Assembly: GCF_023954305.1 (NCBI RefSeq)
Contig: NZ_JAMLIG010000006.1
Location: 1-56,056, forward strand
Length of the DNA: 56,056 bases
Reading direction: 5' to 3'
Source: Mesorhizobium sp.
GTDB lineage: Bacteria > Pseudomonadota > Alphaproteobacteria > Rhizobiales > Rhizobiaceae
Shown here: positions 1 to 8,218 of the stretch, one piece after another
Position numbering within the stretch: the stretch's first letter is position 1
Layout of the letters: every line of letters begins with the position of its first letter
Position numbers and translations under genes: made by a program
Notes under the pieces: generated by a model
What the model was told of the DNA's origin: nothing
Seen by the model: the letters and a program-made list of their open reading frames with translations, nothing else
The model's database searches: none

Positions 1-115
1 CCATCGCCATGCCGGCTGAATGGATCGCCGCCAGTTCCATGGCCGCTCCCATGTCGTCGCCGGTCTCGATTGCCTTCTTCACGGCGGCCAGTTGCTTGCT
101 CATGTCGAGGATCAT
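1..115 (-). CDS. Small hypothetical protein, N-terminal part (gene crosses the window ends)
   Basis: The reading frame starts MILDMSKQLAAVKK at 115 and runs off base 1 without a stop. If base 1 is joined to base 56056, the same frame continues to a stop at 55971 and gives a 66-residue protein. The ATG overlaps the stop of the upstream gene by 4 bp (ATGA), as elsewhere in this operon. A second in-frame ATG lies at 103. No family recognised; it is alanine-rich, probably helical, and has no membrane segment. Confidence 0.6.
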   Translation of the reverse strand, partial: MILDMSKQLAAVKKAIETGDDMGAAMELAAIHSAGMAM

Positions 116-597
116 CGCGGAACCTCGTCATTCTCGCCGCAGCCGCGACCGACTGTTTCGCCATTCGGACCGGCGGTGAAGATGCGCCAATGCCGCCAGC
201 CCTGCGGGCAATGAAAACCCCACTCCCGGATGCGCGGCCCGGTGATGAACAGCGTCCAGCATGGGCCGGCATGCAGCTCTATGCGGTGGGCGCTGGCGGC
301 GGTGCGTGGTTTCCAGTCTCCGGCCGTGCGGATCGTGCGGCGGTTGACGCCGCCGGCCTCTATGGTGTGCTTGGTGTAGCTGCCTTCCAGCAGGATCGAG
401 ACGTTCCACCATGGATGATCGTGCAGGGCTCGATCATCGTCAGAGCGCATGAAGTGGTGCAGGTAGATGTTGAACCAACGGTTGCGCGGGATCAGCCACC
501 AGCGTCGCATATAGGGATCAGCTTCGCCGCCAATGCAGATATCAGGCTGGCGACGGTCAGCGATCGAAATCAGGTAGGACGCGATACTGGACATCAT
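112..597 (-). CDS. Cupin-fold protein of unknown role
   Basis: This 161-residue protein carries a clear cupin motif 1 (HDHPWW, then E-G-S-Y about ten residues on, around residues 59-75) and a second half rich in H, G and W that fits motif 2, so a double-stranded beta-barrel is likely. No catalytic activity can be assigned. It overlaps the helicase/methyltransferase gene upstream by 4 bp (start at 597, or 594 in the MM pair) and belongs to the same leftward early operon. Link to DNA modification is only by position. Confidence 0.6.
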   Translation of the reverse strand: MMSSIASYLISIADRRQPDICIGGEADPYMRRWWLIPRNRWFNIYLHHFMRSDDDRALHDHPWWNVSILLEGSYTKHTIEAGGVNRRTIRTAGDWKPRTAASAHRIELHAGPCWTLFITGPRIREWGFHCPQGWRHWRIFTAGPNGETVGRGCGENDEVPR

Positions 598-3161
598 TGC
601 GCCGCCTCCGAAGTGATATCCTCGATGCTCGGCTCGATCGATGGTGCCGCCAGTAGATCAAAGAAGCTCGGCACGTCGCGACCGGCCTCGGCTTCGCGGC
701 AATAGTGCGCACCATCTTTGAACGACACTTCGTTGAGCTCGGACGCCATGCCGTAGCGACCTTTCATGATGGCTCGATACGGGACGGTCATCAGCCCGCC
801 GAACGGGTCGTAAACGACATCTCCTTCATTTGAGTATCGGTCGATCAGCCGATCGACGATGTCGAACTGCAGCGGGCAGATGTGCTTCTCGACGTTCCGG
901 CTAGACTGGCTGCCATTGAGCGTGAGCATCCGCACCACGTCCGACCATATCCATGGCGAGTGCGAGACCGGAGCCAGCGCCATGTATTCGGTCGGCAGCC
1001 GGTCCTTCGACTGAAGGGCCTCGCCGATCGCCACAACGTCCTCATGATCGTAGACGGTCGCGTCGCTATAGGCGCGGAAGGCCTTCGGCACGGCGCGCGG
1101 CGGTATCTGCAACCATTCTTCGCGGGTCAGAAGCCTGTTGCCGCTGGAGCGCCAGTGCGCATGGGCGTCAAGCTGCCAGCGCGCGAGGCTGTAGTCATCT
1201 CGGTTCTTGCTCACACGCTCGTCGGCGTAGCCTTTTGTCCGGTCGCTCTGCGGCTTGTGGAAGAGAAGCACGTATTCGGGCGATCCGACGCCCATCTTCG
1301 TGCCGTCCTTCAGCATCTCCGTGTAGCCCAGCCGGTAGTTGCCGTTGTTCTCGGTCACCACGTCGGTGTCGATCGTGATCATGCCGCAGTAGTCGAAGCC
1401 GTGTTTCATGCCGTGGAAGATCGTCTCGGCATGGAAGGGCGAGACCGTCGGCAGGCCGGCGCCCGTGACATTCCCGAACAGGATGCGGTCCTTGACGTGG
1501 CAGGCATAGATGCGGCCCGGCTTCAGGACCCGGAAGAGTTCCGGCGTCAGAAAGTCCATCTGCTGCCAGAAATGATCGTTGTCGTCGGTATGGCCGAAAT
1601 CGTTGTAGCTGGCCGTATACTCGTAGTGGTTCGAGAAGGGGATCGAGGTGATGATCAGTCCGACGCTGTTCGTCTCGGTCCTGCCCGCCTCATCGACGCA
1701 ATCATTATGCGCGATCCGGAAATATTCACCCTGCTCGACCTCGCGCTCCACGCCGATCGAGCGCTTCAGCACCGATTCCAGCGGCAGCCTGCCCAGACCA
1801 TATTTGCGGATGATCTCCGTCATCCGCTCCATCATCCGGTCGTGTTCGGCCCACTTCTCTTCAAGGATGCGCCGAGTGCCGCGCTCGGCTTCGGAATAGA
1901 TGATATCGATCGTGCATTCATGCTTCTGCCCGAACCTCACGATCCGGTGCACAGCCTGGATGAAGTCGTGGAACTTGGCGTCAATGCCGAGAAATACCAT
2001 CTTGTGGCACTGCTGCAGGTTGACGCCCGCGCCGAACATGACCGGCTTCGCGATGAACGCATCGGTCGTCTTCGCCTTCCATGCATCAATGAGCTTGTCC
2101 TGCTGTTCGATCGTCTGGTTGCCCTGAACGGAAGAGAAGGAGATGCCGAGGCGCGATAGCGCGGTCTCTGACGCATCCTGTTCATCATTGAGGTGACACC
2201 AGACGACCGCCTGGCGGCCGGGCGCGTGGAAATCTGCGATGATGGCCGACATGGATTGGAGGCGGGCGTCCATGCTCACCCGCTTCTCGCGCGCCGCGTG
2301 AATGACGCTGGCACCGGGATCGTTGATCAGCAGCCCCTGCCCATCCCGGTCCACGCCGGCCGCGCCATGATCGGTCGGAACCTCATGCCAGTTCACGGTC
2401 ATCTTCGGCAGGACGTAGCCGTCATCTGAAAAGCCGAGGTCGGCCGGAGACTGAAGGAAGACCGCCCAACTGTTCACCCACAGCCAGAACTCGTCCTCTT
2501 TGTGAGCGTAGAGTGTGAGCTCGTTCGCCTTTTCGCTGTTGCGCTGGAAGAACCGCGTCAGCGCCTGCCCGGTGTCCATGACCTGGAGGAAGCCCGCATA
2601 GTGGATCAGTTCCTTGGTCCGGTTTGGCGAAGGCGTGGCGGTCGCCACGAACTTGAAGCGGACGCCTTCGAACAGCGGCAGGAACGTCTGATAGGTCTTG
2701 GTCCCATAGCCCCGAAGGATGGCAGCCTCATCGAGCGATGCCGCCACGAACTGGCGAGGATCGATCTTGCCGTCTCGCACGCTCTCATAGTTGGCGATGT
2801 GGATCACATCGTCGTCGGTCACCTCGTCGTCGCGGCGGACGAACCGTAGCTCGATTGCGAAATCGCCACGGAACCGCTCCTTCGCTTCATCGAAGAATTC
2901 ATGTCGGACGCCCAGCGGCAGGACGATCAGACGACGGCCACCGATGAACTTACCGATCAGGCGCATAAGCTCGAGCTGGATCGAGGTTTTGTGCAGTCCG
3001 AAGGCGGCGAAGATGCCGCGCCGGCCGCCCTGCAATGCCCATTTCACGATGGCGCGGCAGTGGGGAGCGAGGTCGGGGTTGATGTCCGCGTCGTCGACAT
3101 CGAAGCCGGTGGCTGGCGCGACCTTCATCTTGGCGCGGAGGAAGTCGAGATAGGTGGTCAC
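594..3161 (-). CDS. SNF2-type helicase fused to a beta-class DNA amino-methyltransferase
   Basis: 855 residues. The N-terminal half is a superfamily 2 helicase: a degenerate Walker A (FGLHKTS, about residue 54), a Walker-B-like DEAA (about 143), ATATP (about 172) and a motif VI (Q..HR..R.GQ, about 405-415). The C-terminal half is a DNA methyltransferase with motif IV first (TSIPF in place of the usual S/DPPY, about 510) and the SAM-binding DPFGG motif near the end (about 790). That order is the beta class, which includes CcrM and M.HinfI. Expected to methylate an exocyclic amino group (N6-A or N4-C); the target is unknown. The helicase part may help it act on replicating or foreign DNA (inference). 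Overlaps its neighbours by 4 bp on each side. Confidence 0.85.
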   Translation of the reverse strand: MTTYLDFLRAKMKVAPATGFDVDDADINPDLAPHCRAIVKWALQGGRRGIFAAFGLHKTSIQLELMRLIGKFIGGRRLIVLPLGVRHEFFDEAKERFRGDFAIELRFVRRDDEVTDDDVIHIANYESVRDGKIDPRQFVAASLDEAAILRGYGTKTYQTFLPLFEGVRFKFVATATPSPNRTKELIHYAGFLQVMDTGQALTRFFQRNSEKANELTLYAHKEDEFWLWVNSWAVFLQSPADLGFSDDGYVLPKMTVNWHEVPTDHGAAGVDRDGQGLLINDPGASVIHAAREKRVSMDARLQSMSAIIADFHAPGRQAVVWCHLNDEQDASETALSRLGISFSSVQGNQTIEQQDKLIDAWKAKTTDAFIAKPVMFGAGVNLQQCHKMVFLGIDAKFHDFIQAVHRIVRFGQKHECTIDIIYSEAERGTRRILEEKWAEHDRMMERMTEIIRKYGLGRLPLESVLKRSIGVEREVEQGEYFRIAHNDCVDEAGRTETNSVGLIITSIPFSNHYEYTASYNDFGHTDDNDHFWQQMDFLTPELFRVLKPGRIYACHVKDRILFGNVTGAGLPTVSPFHAETIFHGMKHGFDYCGMITIDTDVVTENNGNYRLGYTEMLKDGTKMGVGSPEYVLLFHKPQSDRTKGYADERVSKNRDDYSLARWQLDAHAHWRSSGNRLLTREEWLQIPPRAVPKAFRAYSDATVYDHEDVVAIGEALQSKDRLPTEYMALAPVSHSPWIWSDVVRMLTLNGSQSSRNVEKHICPLQFDIVDRLIDRYSNEGDVVYDPFGGLMTVPYRAIMKGRYGMASELNEVSFKDGAHYCREAEAGRDVPSFFDLLAAPSIEPSIEDITSEAAQ

Positions 3162-3358
3162 TCGGCCATCTCCTCGATCGCGTCACGCAAGGCCACGGCT
3201 ACGCGGAGGCGCTCCCTCAGGGCGTGCGCCCGCTTCCAGTATCCCGTTCCGTCGCCGATCGCCTTCGCGGAAATCGCCTCGGCGATCGCACGCTCTTCGG
3301 CCTCTAGCTCTGCCGCCAGCTTGCGCACGGCTTCATTCGCTGCGGAAAGAGTGATCAT
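3158..3358 (-). CDS. Short helical protein, hypothetical
   Basis: A 66-residue protein starting MITLSAANEAVRKL. It is mostly charged heptad-like helix (LAAELEAEERAIAEAI) with no cysteines and no membrane segment. It lies between the two methyltransferase genes with ATGA overlaps at both ends, so it is translationally coupled to both; an accessory or regulatory role in modification is inference only. The frame is open upstream of this ATG, but the upstream residues are out-of-frame sequence of the cytosine methyltransferase gene, so the ATG at 3358 is preferred. Confidence 0.6.
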   Translation of the reverse strand: MITLSAANEAVRKLAAELEAEERAIAEAISAKAIGDGTGYWKRAHALRERLRVAVALRDAIEEMAE

Positions 3359-5457
3359 TCTGCCGCCTCCCAGGGGATGTTCCCGCGCTGGTCGACCGCG
3401 AGCGCCATCGCGATGGGCTGTACCCAGATCGGCTGCGTGGAGAGCATGAACGTCTCTCCGGTCATGGCGAGCAGGAGGGTTGTTCCCATGACGTCGGCTA
3501 TAGCGGCGGCCGCGTCCGGCGGAACCGCGTTGCCGATACGCTCGCGCCACGCTGAATCGGATTGACCGTCGAGCGCAAAGCCTGCGGCGATGTCTTCGGG
3601 ATCGACGAGGCTTTGCAGCGCGGCAAGTTCGAGCGTGGTGAAGGGCCGGTGCCAGGTCCCGTCGAGCGCGCGGATGACGGCAACGAGACGGTCATTCGGC
3701 GCCGGCAGTTCGAAAAGCGGCTCCTCGGAGGTCTCGCGCGGGTCCGCAACAGACATGTATCCATTGTCGAGATTGCCCGACGCGTATACCGTTTTACTCG
3801 GGGAACCCCATGGCAGCACACCGTAGTGGCCACCGCCTTCGTAGTGCTTGCGGCCTTCCTTAAAGGCTTCCGGACGCGGGTCCGCAACAGAGAATGCACC
3901 ATTCGGCGGAAGGCTCTCGCCAGCAACCGTTCCGCTCGTTTCATCCCACGCACGGACGCCGTGCGCACCGTTGCGCAGATCGTTGACCGGGCGAGGATCG
4001 GCGACCGCGCTCGCGCCGGATTTCCGGTTCCCCACGACAGCATGGGCGGGTTCGTCGAAAGGCGTGATGTGCCAGTTGCCCTGCAGGTCCTCGGTGGGCT
4101 TGCCCGGCCTCGGGTCTGCGACTGCAAAAGCGCCGTTTCCGGTGGTCGACGCCGCAATCACGGTACCCGCTGCTTCAGCGAAGCCGGTAACGCGGTACTT
4201 CGTCTGCTTGTAGTCGTCGCGAGGCGCTGGGCGCGGATCAGCGACCGCTAGGCCGCCGGCGGGGCCGCCAGGACCTGCCACCGCCGGCGCAGCATCGCCC
4301 CAAGGCACGATCCGGAAGACGTTGTTGAAGCGCGGCTTGCCGGGAATGGTCGGGTCGGCGACAGCGAACGTCCCCTGCCCGGGCGATTTCACATTGATGA
4401 CGGCGCCCATCGGCTCGGACCAGCGCCGCACGCCGTATTGCGAATATTCGTTGCCACCGGCAGCAAAGCGAGGGTCGGCAACGGCGAAGGTACCTGTGGT
4501 TGGCGAGCCGCGACCGGTCACCACGCCGCTGGGCTGATCCCATGGCCGGACGCCCAAGACGCCACCCTGCCATTCCACCTCCGGCAGGATGCCGAAATCC
4601 CGAAGCACGCCATCCTCGATGGCAAGCTTGTTCAGCGAGCGCCAGTCCGATCCGGCTTCGACGAATGCTAGACGCACCCACGTCTTCCACTGCAGCGCCG
4701 GCATGCGATGCATCGGGCCAGCGCGCACGTCGCCCGGCAGGGGAAGCCGCTCAAGGATTTCTCCGACGCCGCGCAACCGGCGCTTCTCCGGCTCATACAG
4801 GAAGGGCGGGACCTTCGCCTCATGCCGTGCAACCAGCAGGAAGCGCTTGCGCGATTGCCCCAGCCCGCCGATCTCTCCGCAATCGTGCGTGGTCTCGGCT
4901 ACCGCATAGCCGGCGGCGCGCAGCAAGGCGACGATTTGGTCCAGCAGATGACGGCCACGGTTCATGATGCGCGGCACGTTTTCGAAGATGATCAGTTCGG
5001 GCGGATCGTCGCTCCATGCTTCGAGCATCAGCATGACGCCGCGCACCGTCAGGCCATTAAGCGCCTGGTATTTCGCCGACGCGCTCGACTTCTCTGGAAG
5101 AAGCCCGGAGAACCCCTTGCAGGGCGCGGACAGGAAGATGATGTGTGGTCGCTCGCCGTTCGCGGCGCGCCGAACGTCGTCCACGCCGGCCAGCCGCCAT
5201 CCGGCTGGCGGCTCGTGACCGTGAAAGGCGATGAACTGCTCGCGACTGAAGAGATCAAGCACCGTGCCCTTGCCAGGGCCGGCGCGATCGAAGTCACGGA
5301 TCGCCGCCGGATCGTTGTCGATCCCGCCGATACACCGGAAGCGGGCGCGCAGGTTGCCAACGCGCGCGGAGCCCTTGTTGAAGCCCTTCTTGCCGCCACC
5401 GAGGCCGCAGAAGAAATGAAAATGGCGGAATTCGATTTCCGCGCTAGCGATCTGCAT
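3355..5457 (-). CDS. DNA cytosine-5 methyltransferase with seven internal repeats
   Basis: About 700 residues from the start MQIASAEIEF. The cytosine-5 methyltransferase motifs are in normal order: motif I FCGLGGG (about 16-22), motif IV with the catalytic Cys in APCKGFS (Cys about 113), motif VI ENVP (about 159), motif VIII QSRKR (about 201) and motif X IGNAVPP (about 641). Where the target-recognition domain should be, the protein carries seven copies of a 39-46 residue unit, each ending in VADP(R/T) at about 326, 366, 405, 446, 485, 524 and 570. Each unit has a W/F-(D/G/S)-E/Q-P...V.G core. The enzyme transfers methyl from SAM to C5 of cytosine, possibly for anti-restriction. Target unknown. 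The DNA is also open further upstream, but the upstream part lacks family similarity. Confidence 0.88.
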   Translation of the reverse strand: MQIASAEIEFRHFHFFCGLGGGKKGFNKGSARVGNLRARFRCIGGIDNDPAAIRDFDRAGPGKGTVLDLFSREQFIAFHGHEPPAGWRLAGVDDVRRAANGERPHIIFLSAPCKGFSGLLPEKSSASAKYQALNGLTVRGVMLMLEAWSDDPPELIIFENVPRIMNRGRHLLDQIVALLRAAGYAVAETTHDCGEIGGLGQSRKRFLLVARHEAKVPPFLYEPEKRRLRGVGEILERLPLPGDVRAGPMHRMPALQWKTWVRLAFVEAGSDWRSLNKLAIEDGVLRDFGILPEVEWQGGVLGVRPWDQPSGVVTGRGSPTTGTFAVADPRFAAGGNEYSQYGVRRWSEPMGAVINVKSPGQGTFAVADPTIPGKPRFNNVFRIVPWGDAAPAVAGPGGPAGGLAVADPRPAPRDDYKQTKYRVTGFAEAAGTVIAASTTGNGAFAVADPRPGKPTEDLQGNWHITPFDEPAHAVVGNRKSGASAVADPRPVNDLRNGAHGVRAWDETSGTVAGESLPPNGAFSVADPRPEAFKEGRKHYEGGGHYGVLPWGSPSKTVYASGNLDNGYMSVADPRETSEEPLFELPAPNDRLVAVIRALDGTWHRPFTTLELAALQSLVDPEDIAAGFALDGQSDSAWRERIGNAVPPDAAAAIADVMGTTLLLAMTGETFMLSTQPIWVQPIAMALAVDQRGNIPWEAAE

Positions 5458-5635
5458 ATCTGTCACCTGTGTTCTGGAGATCGCGCCAGTCGCGCGCGCC
5501 TTCGACAGCGCGCATGGCTGCAGTGTCGTGATCAAGTTCGCGGGCGACGCGTCGCAACAAGGCGACCTGCTGATCTGCCAGATCATCGACGAGATCGGAC
5601 CAGTCTTGCCCGAAGGTTGCGAGCGGGCCGGTCAT
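5444..5635 (-). CDS. Small hypothetical protein
   Basis: A 63-residue protein starting MTGPLATFGQDWSD, charged and helical, ending in DRYADR. Its start overlaps the stop of the gene upstream by 4 bp and its end overlaps the cytosine methyltransferase start by 14 bp, so it fits the coupled operon. No family recognised. Confidence 0.5.
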   Translation of the reverse strand: MTGPLATFGQDWSDLVDDLADQQVALLRRVARELDHDTAAMRAVEGARDWRDLQNTGDRYADR

Positions 5636-6108
5636 GCCGGCTCCATCGCCACCGCATGGCAGCGGTGGATTTCGAGCGCGGCGGCGAGTGTCGTGAGGAT
5701 GCCGGGCGCGCTCGCGACCGCGCGGTCGCCCTGCAATGCCCGGCCGGCCATTTCGTAGGCCTGCATCAGGGAGAAGGTCAGTTGCACGGTCGTCTGGCCA
5801 ACTTCGACCTTCGTCACCTCCCACTTGTCGTCGGCACCGCGCCGCAACTGGCGCTCGGCGTTCCGGCCGACGATCTTGTCCTGATAAATCACCGGTGCGG
5901 ACGGGACCGGCTGACCCGGCTCAGGCTCACCGACACGGGCAAGACGAACACCATGCATTTCAAGCAGCCGGATCGCCCTGTCGGCTTCGCGACGAAGCTC
6001 CTCTTGCCCCTCTGGCCCCATGGCGCTCCACGTGAAGCTCGTCTTGCCGAGACGGGCATCGCGGATGCACTGGGCGAGCACGCAGCGAAATGGTCGATCC
6101 TCGCTCAT
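5632..6108 (-). CDS. Hypothetical protein, operon partner of the CtrA-like gene
   Basis: 158 residues starting MSEDRPFRC. There are no membrane segments and no recognised domain. The N-terminal third is basic and helical (READRAIRLLEMHGVRLARVG) and the C-terminal part is hydrophobic helix. The ATG overlaps the stop of the CtrA-like gene by 4 bp, so the two proteins are made together. Confidence 0.55.
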   Translation of the reverse strand: MSEDRPFRCVLAQCIRDARLGKTSFTWSAMGPEGQEELRREADRAIRLLEMHGVRLARVGEPEPGQPVPSAPVIYQDKIVGRNAERQLRRGADDKWEVTKVEVGQTTVQLTFSLMQAYEMAGRALQGDRAVASAPGILTTLAAALEIHRCHAVAMEPA

Positions 6109-6806
6109 GCGACGTCGCTCCATTCCCTGAAGCGCAGCCCCTGTCCCCAGACCGTTTCAATCAGGTCATGCTCGCCGCAAACGGGCTTGAGCTTCTTGCG
6201 GAGCTTGCAGAGGAAAACGTCGATGATCTTCAGTTCCGGCTCGTCTCGTCCACCGTAGATGGCGGACATGCACACGGCCTTGCTGAGGCAGGCGCCCGAG
6301 CGGGATGCCAGGATTTCCAGCAGCGCACTTTCCTTGGCCGTCAGGTGAACGACATGGCCGTTCCCCATCACCTTCTGGTTGACCGGATCGAACATGGCGG
6401 CCGGGGGAATGAACATGTGATCCGCCGGCACCCGCGTCCTGCGCTTCAGTGCGTGGAGGCGGCTGGCGATCTCCTTCGGGTCGACCGGCCAGGTCTGAAC
6501 GTCGTCCGCTCCGGCATTGAGAATGCGCGCGCGCGCCATCGCCTTAGCGCTTTCATCCCGCTCGTGCTGATCAACGACACAGAACAGCAGGTTGAGAACG
6601 CCGGCTTCACGCATCCCGCGCGCGGTTTCCACCGAATCGGTCCAGCCTTCCCTGAAATAGAGACCGATGGCGTCGCCATCACGGTAAAGCCGGGATGTGA
6701 GATCGGCCGCAGTCGGTTGAAGTTCGACATTGGCTCCCGAGATCGTCGCCGCGATGCCGATCTGCATCGCTACCCGGGCCGAAGGCGAATGGACGATCAG
6801 GTTCAT
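6105..6806 (-). CDS. CtrA-like response regulator with a degenerate receiver domain
   Basis: 233 residues, the usual length of CtrA. The C-terminal winged helix (about 148-228) is very close to CtrA as I recall it: VHLTAKE, then DEPELKIIDVF and CKLRKKL, then IETVWGQG. The N-terminal half keeps the receiver pattern (AGADD..TWPVDPKEI...LHALKRR against CtrA GADDYMTKPF...IHAIVRR). The receiver active site is gone: the acidic pair near residues 7-9 reads HSP, the phosphoacceptor region reads YFR (50-52), and the conserved Lys of TKP is Trp (106). The protein probably binds CtrA-type sites without phosphorylation control and could act as a mimic or competitor of the host master regulator (inference). 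The start MNLIVHSP overlaps the upstream small gene by 4 bp; the longer open frame upstream is that gene in another frame. Confidence 0.85.
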   Translation of the reverse strand: MNLIVHSPSARVAMQIGIAATISGANVELQPTAADLTSRLYRDGDAIGLYFREGWTDSVETARGMREAGVLNLLFCVVDQHERDESAKAMARARILNAGADDVQTWPVDPKEIASRLHALKRRTRVPADHMFIPPAAMFDPVNQKVMGNGHVVHLTAKESALLEILASRSGACLSKAVCMSAIYGGRDEPELKIIDVFLCKLRKKLKPVCGEHDLIETVWGQGLRFREWSDVA

Positions 6807-6931
6807 GGCTGGGCGCCGCCGAGCGTGATGAAGACGATGACGGCAAAGGCCGATATGACCACGCCGATGAAGAACGCCGCGCCGAGAGAGTGATTTGGCC
6901 GCATCCGGCCGTTCGATGGCCGGGGAGTCAT
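6803..6931 (-). CDS. Small single-span membrane protein
   Basis: A 42-residue ORF starting MTPRPSNGRMRPN, with one hydrophobic segment of about 20 residues (FFIGVVISAFAVIVFITLG) and a short tail. ATGA overlaps at both ends tie it to the RuvC-like gene upstream and the CtrA-like gene downstream. A basic N-terminus before the membrane span suggests an N-in orientation. Function unknown. Confidence 0.6.
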   Translation of the reverse strand: MTPRPSNGRMRPNHSLGAAFFIGVVISAFAVIVFITLGGAQP

Positions 6932-7533
6932 GCGGCAACCCTCCCGACGCCGAGGCGCAGTGTCGTGAAGACCTTCTGATGGCGTTCAGCGATCTGCGTG
7001 CACTTCATCCAGCATGAGGCGATCCCGACCGCCTCCGCCGCGTCCCGCTGGGCCTTCTTTTCGAGAGGCAGAACGATGCCCTGAAAGGTCGCGGCATCGA
7101 CGGCGGCGGCCTTCCAATCGTCACCCGACGGCTTGTAACCCTTTCCATAGTAGGCCGCGCGCCATGTCCGCGACGAGATCAGGCCCCATGGAATACCAGC
7201 CAGATCGCAAGCCGCGGTCGCGCCAGCCACCAGCGCGGGAAGAAGCAGCTGATCGGGATTCACCGTCCATATCTGTTTCGTCTTGCCGGTTTTCGGGTCG
7301 AAGATGTTCTTCGGATAGGCCGCCACGTCGCGGCGGGGCATTTCTATGGCGACGAAGTCGGGTCGCATGCCCGCGAACTCGGTTTTCAGGTAAAGCGCGA
7401 GGTCGCCGGTCTTGTCTTCCTGAAACTCGCCTTCGGCATCGATGGCGAGGCAGCGCCATTTCGATGGTAGCAATGCGGTGTCCATCCAGCACACGCCCGT
7501 GCTGGTCGCGATATCAAGTCCAAGGATGAGCAT
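6928..7533 (-). CDS. RuvC-like nuclease (Holliday-junction resolvase fold)
   Basis: 201 residues from MLILGLDIATSTG. The opening strand with its Asp (GLDIATSTG) is the RNase-H/RuvC signature. A second acidic residue is in AIEMPRRD (about residue 70), and a late Asp lies in KKAQRDAAEA. Phage members of this fold resolve recombination or replication intermediates before packaging. A GAGG ribosome-binding site 8 bp before the ATG at 7533 supports this start over the longer frame from 7605. Confidence 0.75.
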   Translation of the reverse strand: MLILGLDIATSTGVCWMDTALLPSKWRCLAIDAEGEFQEDKTGDLALYLKTEFAGMRPDFVAIEMPRRDVAAYPKNIFDPKTGKTKQIWTVNPDQLLLPALVAGATAACDLAGIPWGLISSRTWRAAYYGKGYKPSGDDWKAAAVDAATFQGIVLPLEKKAQRDAAEAVGIASCWMKCTQIAERHQKVFTTLRLGVGRVAA

Positions 7534-7583
7534 CTCAGTATCCTCGTTGAGGTGCCGTCTCTCCGAGCTGTCGCGTCCATTGC

Positions 7584-7760
7584 TCAGACGTTGCAGTCGC
7601 TGCATCGGTCAGCGACAACCCTACTCACCTCTCCCGCCATGCAGTCGGCCGGGCCTTTGAGTTTCGTGCCCGGCGCAGTCGCACCGTTGTCCTCGGAGGT
7701 TTTCGCCTGGAATTTCAGTGTTTGGCCGCCTTGCCCTTCTTCGGCTCGGCGTCCTTCCAT
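7584..7760 (-). CDS. Small Cys-containing hypothetical protein
   Basis: A 58-residue frame starting MEGRRAEEG overlaps the end of the upstream coiled-coil gene in a different frame and fills an otherwise empty 180-bp gap. It ends with four Cys/Asp-rich turns (DC...RCSDCNV). There is no recognised family and only a weak AGAG ribosome-binding site, so this is a tentative call. Confidence 0.35.
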   Translation of the reverse strand: MEGRRAEEGQGGQTLKFQAKTSEDNGATAPGTKLKGPADCMAGEVSRVVADRCSDCNV

Positions 7761-8218
7761 GCTTTCTCTGCAGCTGCTGCCACCGGATCGATTCCGCTCT
7801 CCGGCTTCTCCTCTCGCTCCACGGCCGCCTGCCCGAGCGGAAGACCGGCGAAGTCCTCGCCGAGGGCCTGCCGGATGTCTCTCGCGAAGTCCTGATCCTC
7901 GGTCTCGAGCGCTTCGATCGCGTCATCGGCGCGCTCGTTGGCCCGCTCCAGCTGCTCCATCGCCTTGCGCCGGCGCTTCTGCGGATCGGCGAGCGCCCGG
8001 ATGACGCCCTTCTTCACCCCGACCTTCTTGGCATCCGTCAGAATGGACTTCTGATCGGCATTGATCTTGGCGTTGACGTCCCGCTTCTTGGCCTTGAACT
8101 CGGCGTCGAGCTCGTCGAGCTTGCGCTCCCGCTCCTGTTCCAGTCGGTCGAACTCATCGACGAAGCTGGCCGCCTCGTCGGCGGTCGCACGGTTTCTGCC
8201 TTCAAGCACGCGCGCCAT
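7715..8218 (-). CDS. Coiled-coil protein, possibly nucleoid-associated
   Basis: 167 residues from MARVLEGRNRATADE. The first 60 residues are a heptad-like charged helix (FDRLEQERERKLDELDAEF), followed by GVKKGVIRALAD and a second helix. The pattern recalls the DUF2312/GapR group of alphaproteobacterial proteins, but the match is weak and unconfirmed. The C-terminus is Lys/Ala-rich. It overlaps the GcrA-like gene upstream by 17 bp. Confidence 0.6.
   Translation of the reverse strand: MARVLEGRNRATADEAASFVDEFDRLEQERERKLDELDAEFKAKKRDVNAKINADQKSILTDAKKVGVKKGVIRALADPQKRRRKAMEQLERANERADDAIEALETEDQDFARDIRQALGEDFAGLPLGQAAVEREEKPESGIDPVAAAAEKAWKDAEPKKGKAAKH

Noticed and set aside
882..2159. Plus-strand ORF (425 codons) opposite the helicase/methyltransferase
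   Set aside because: Antisense to recognisable helicase and methyltransferase motifs; no motif of its own.
4708..6258. Long plus-strand ORF (516 codons) opposite the cytosine methyltransferase
   Set aside because: It is antisense to genes with clear motifs, and its composition (Arg, Ala, Gly, His-rich, no domain) is that of a GC-rich shadow frame.
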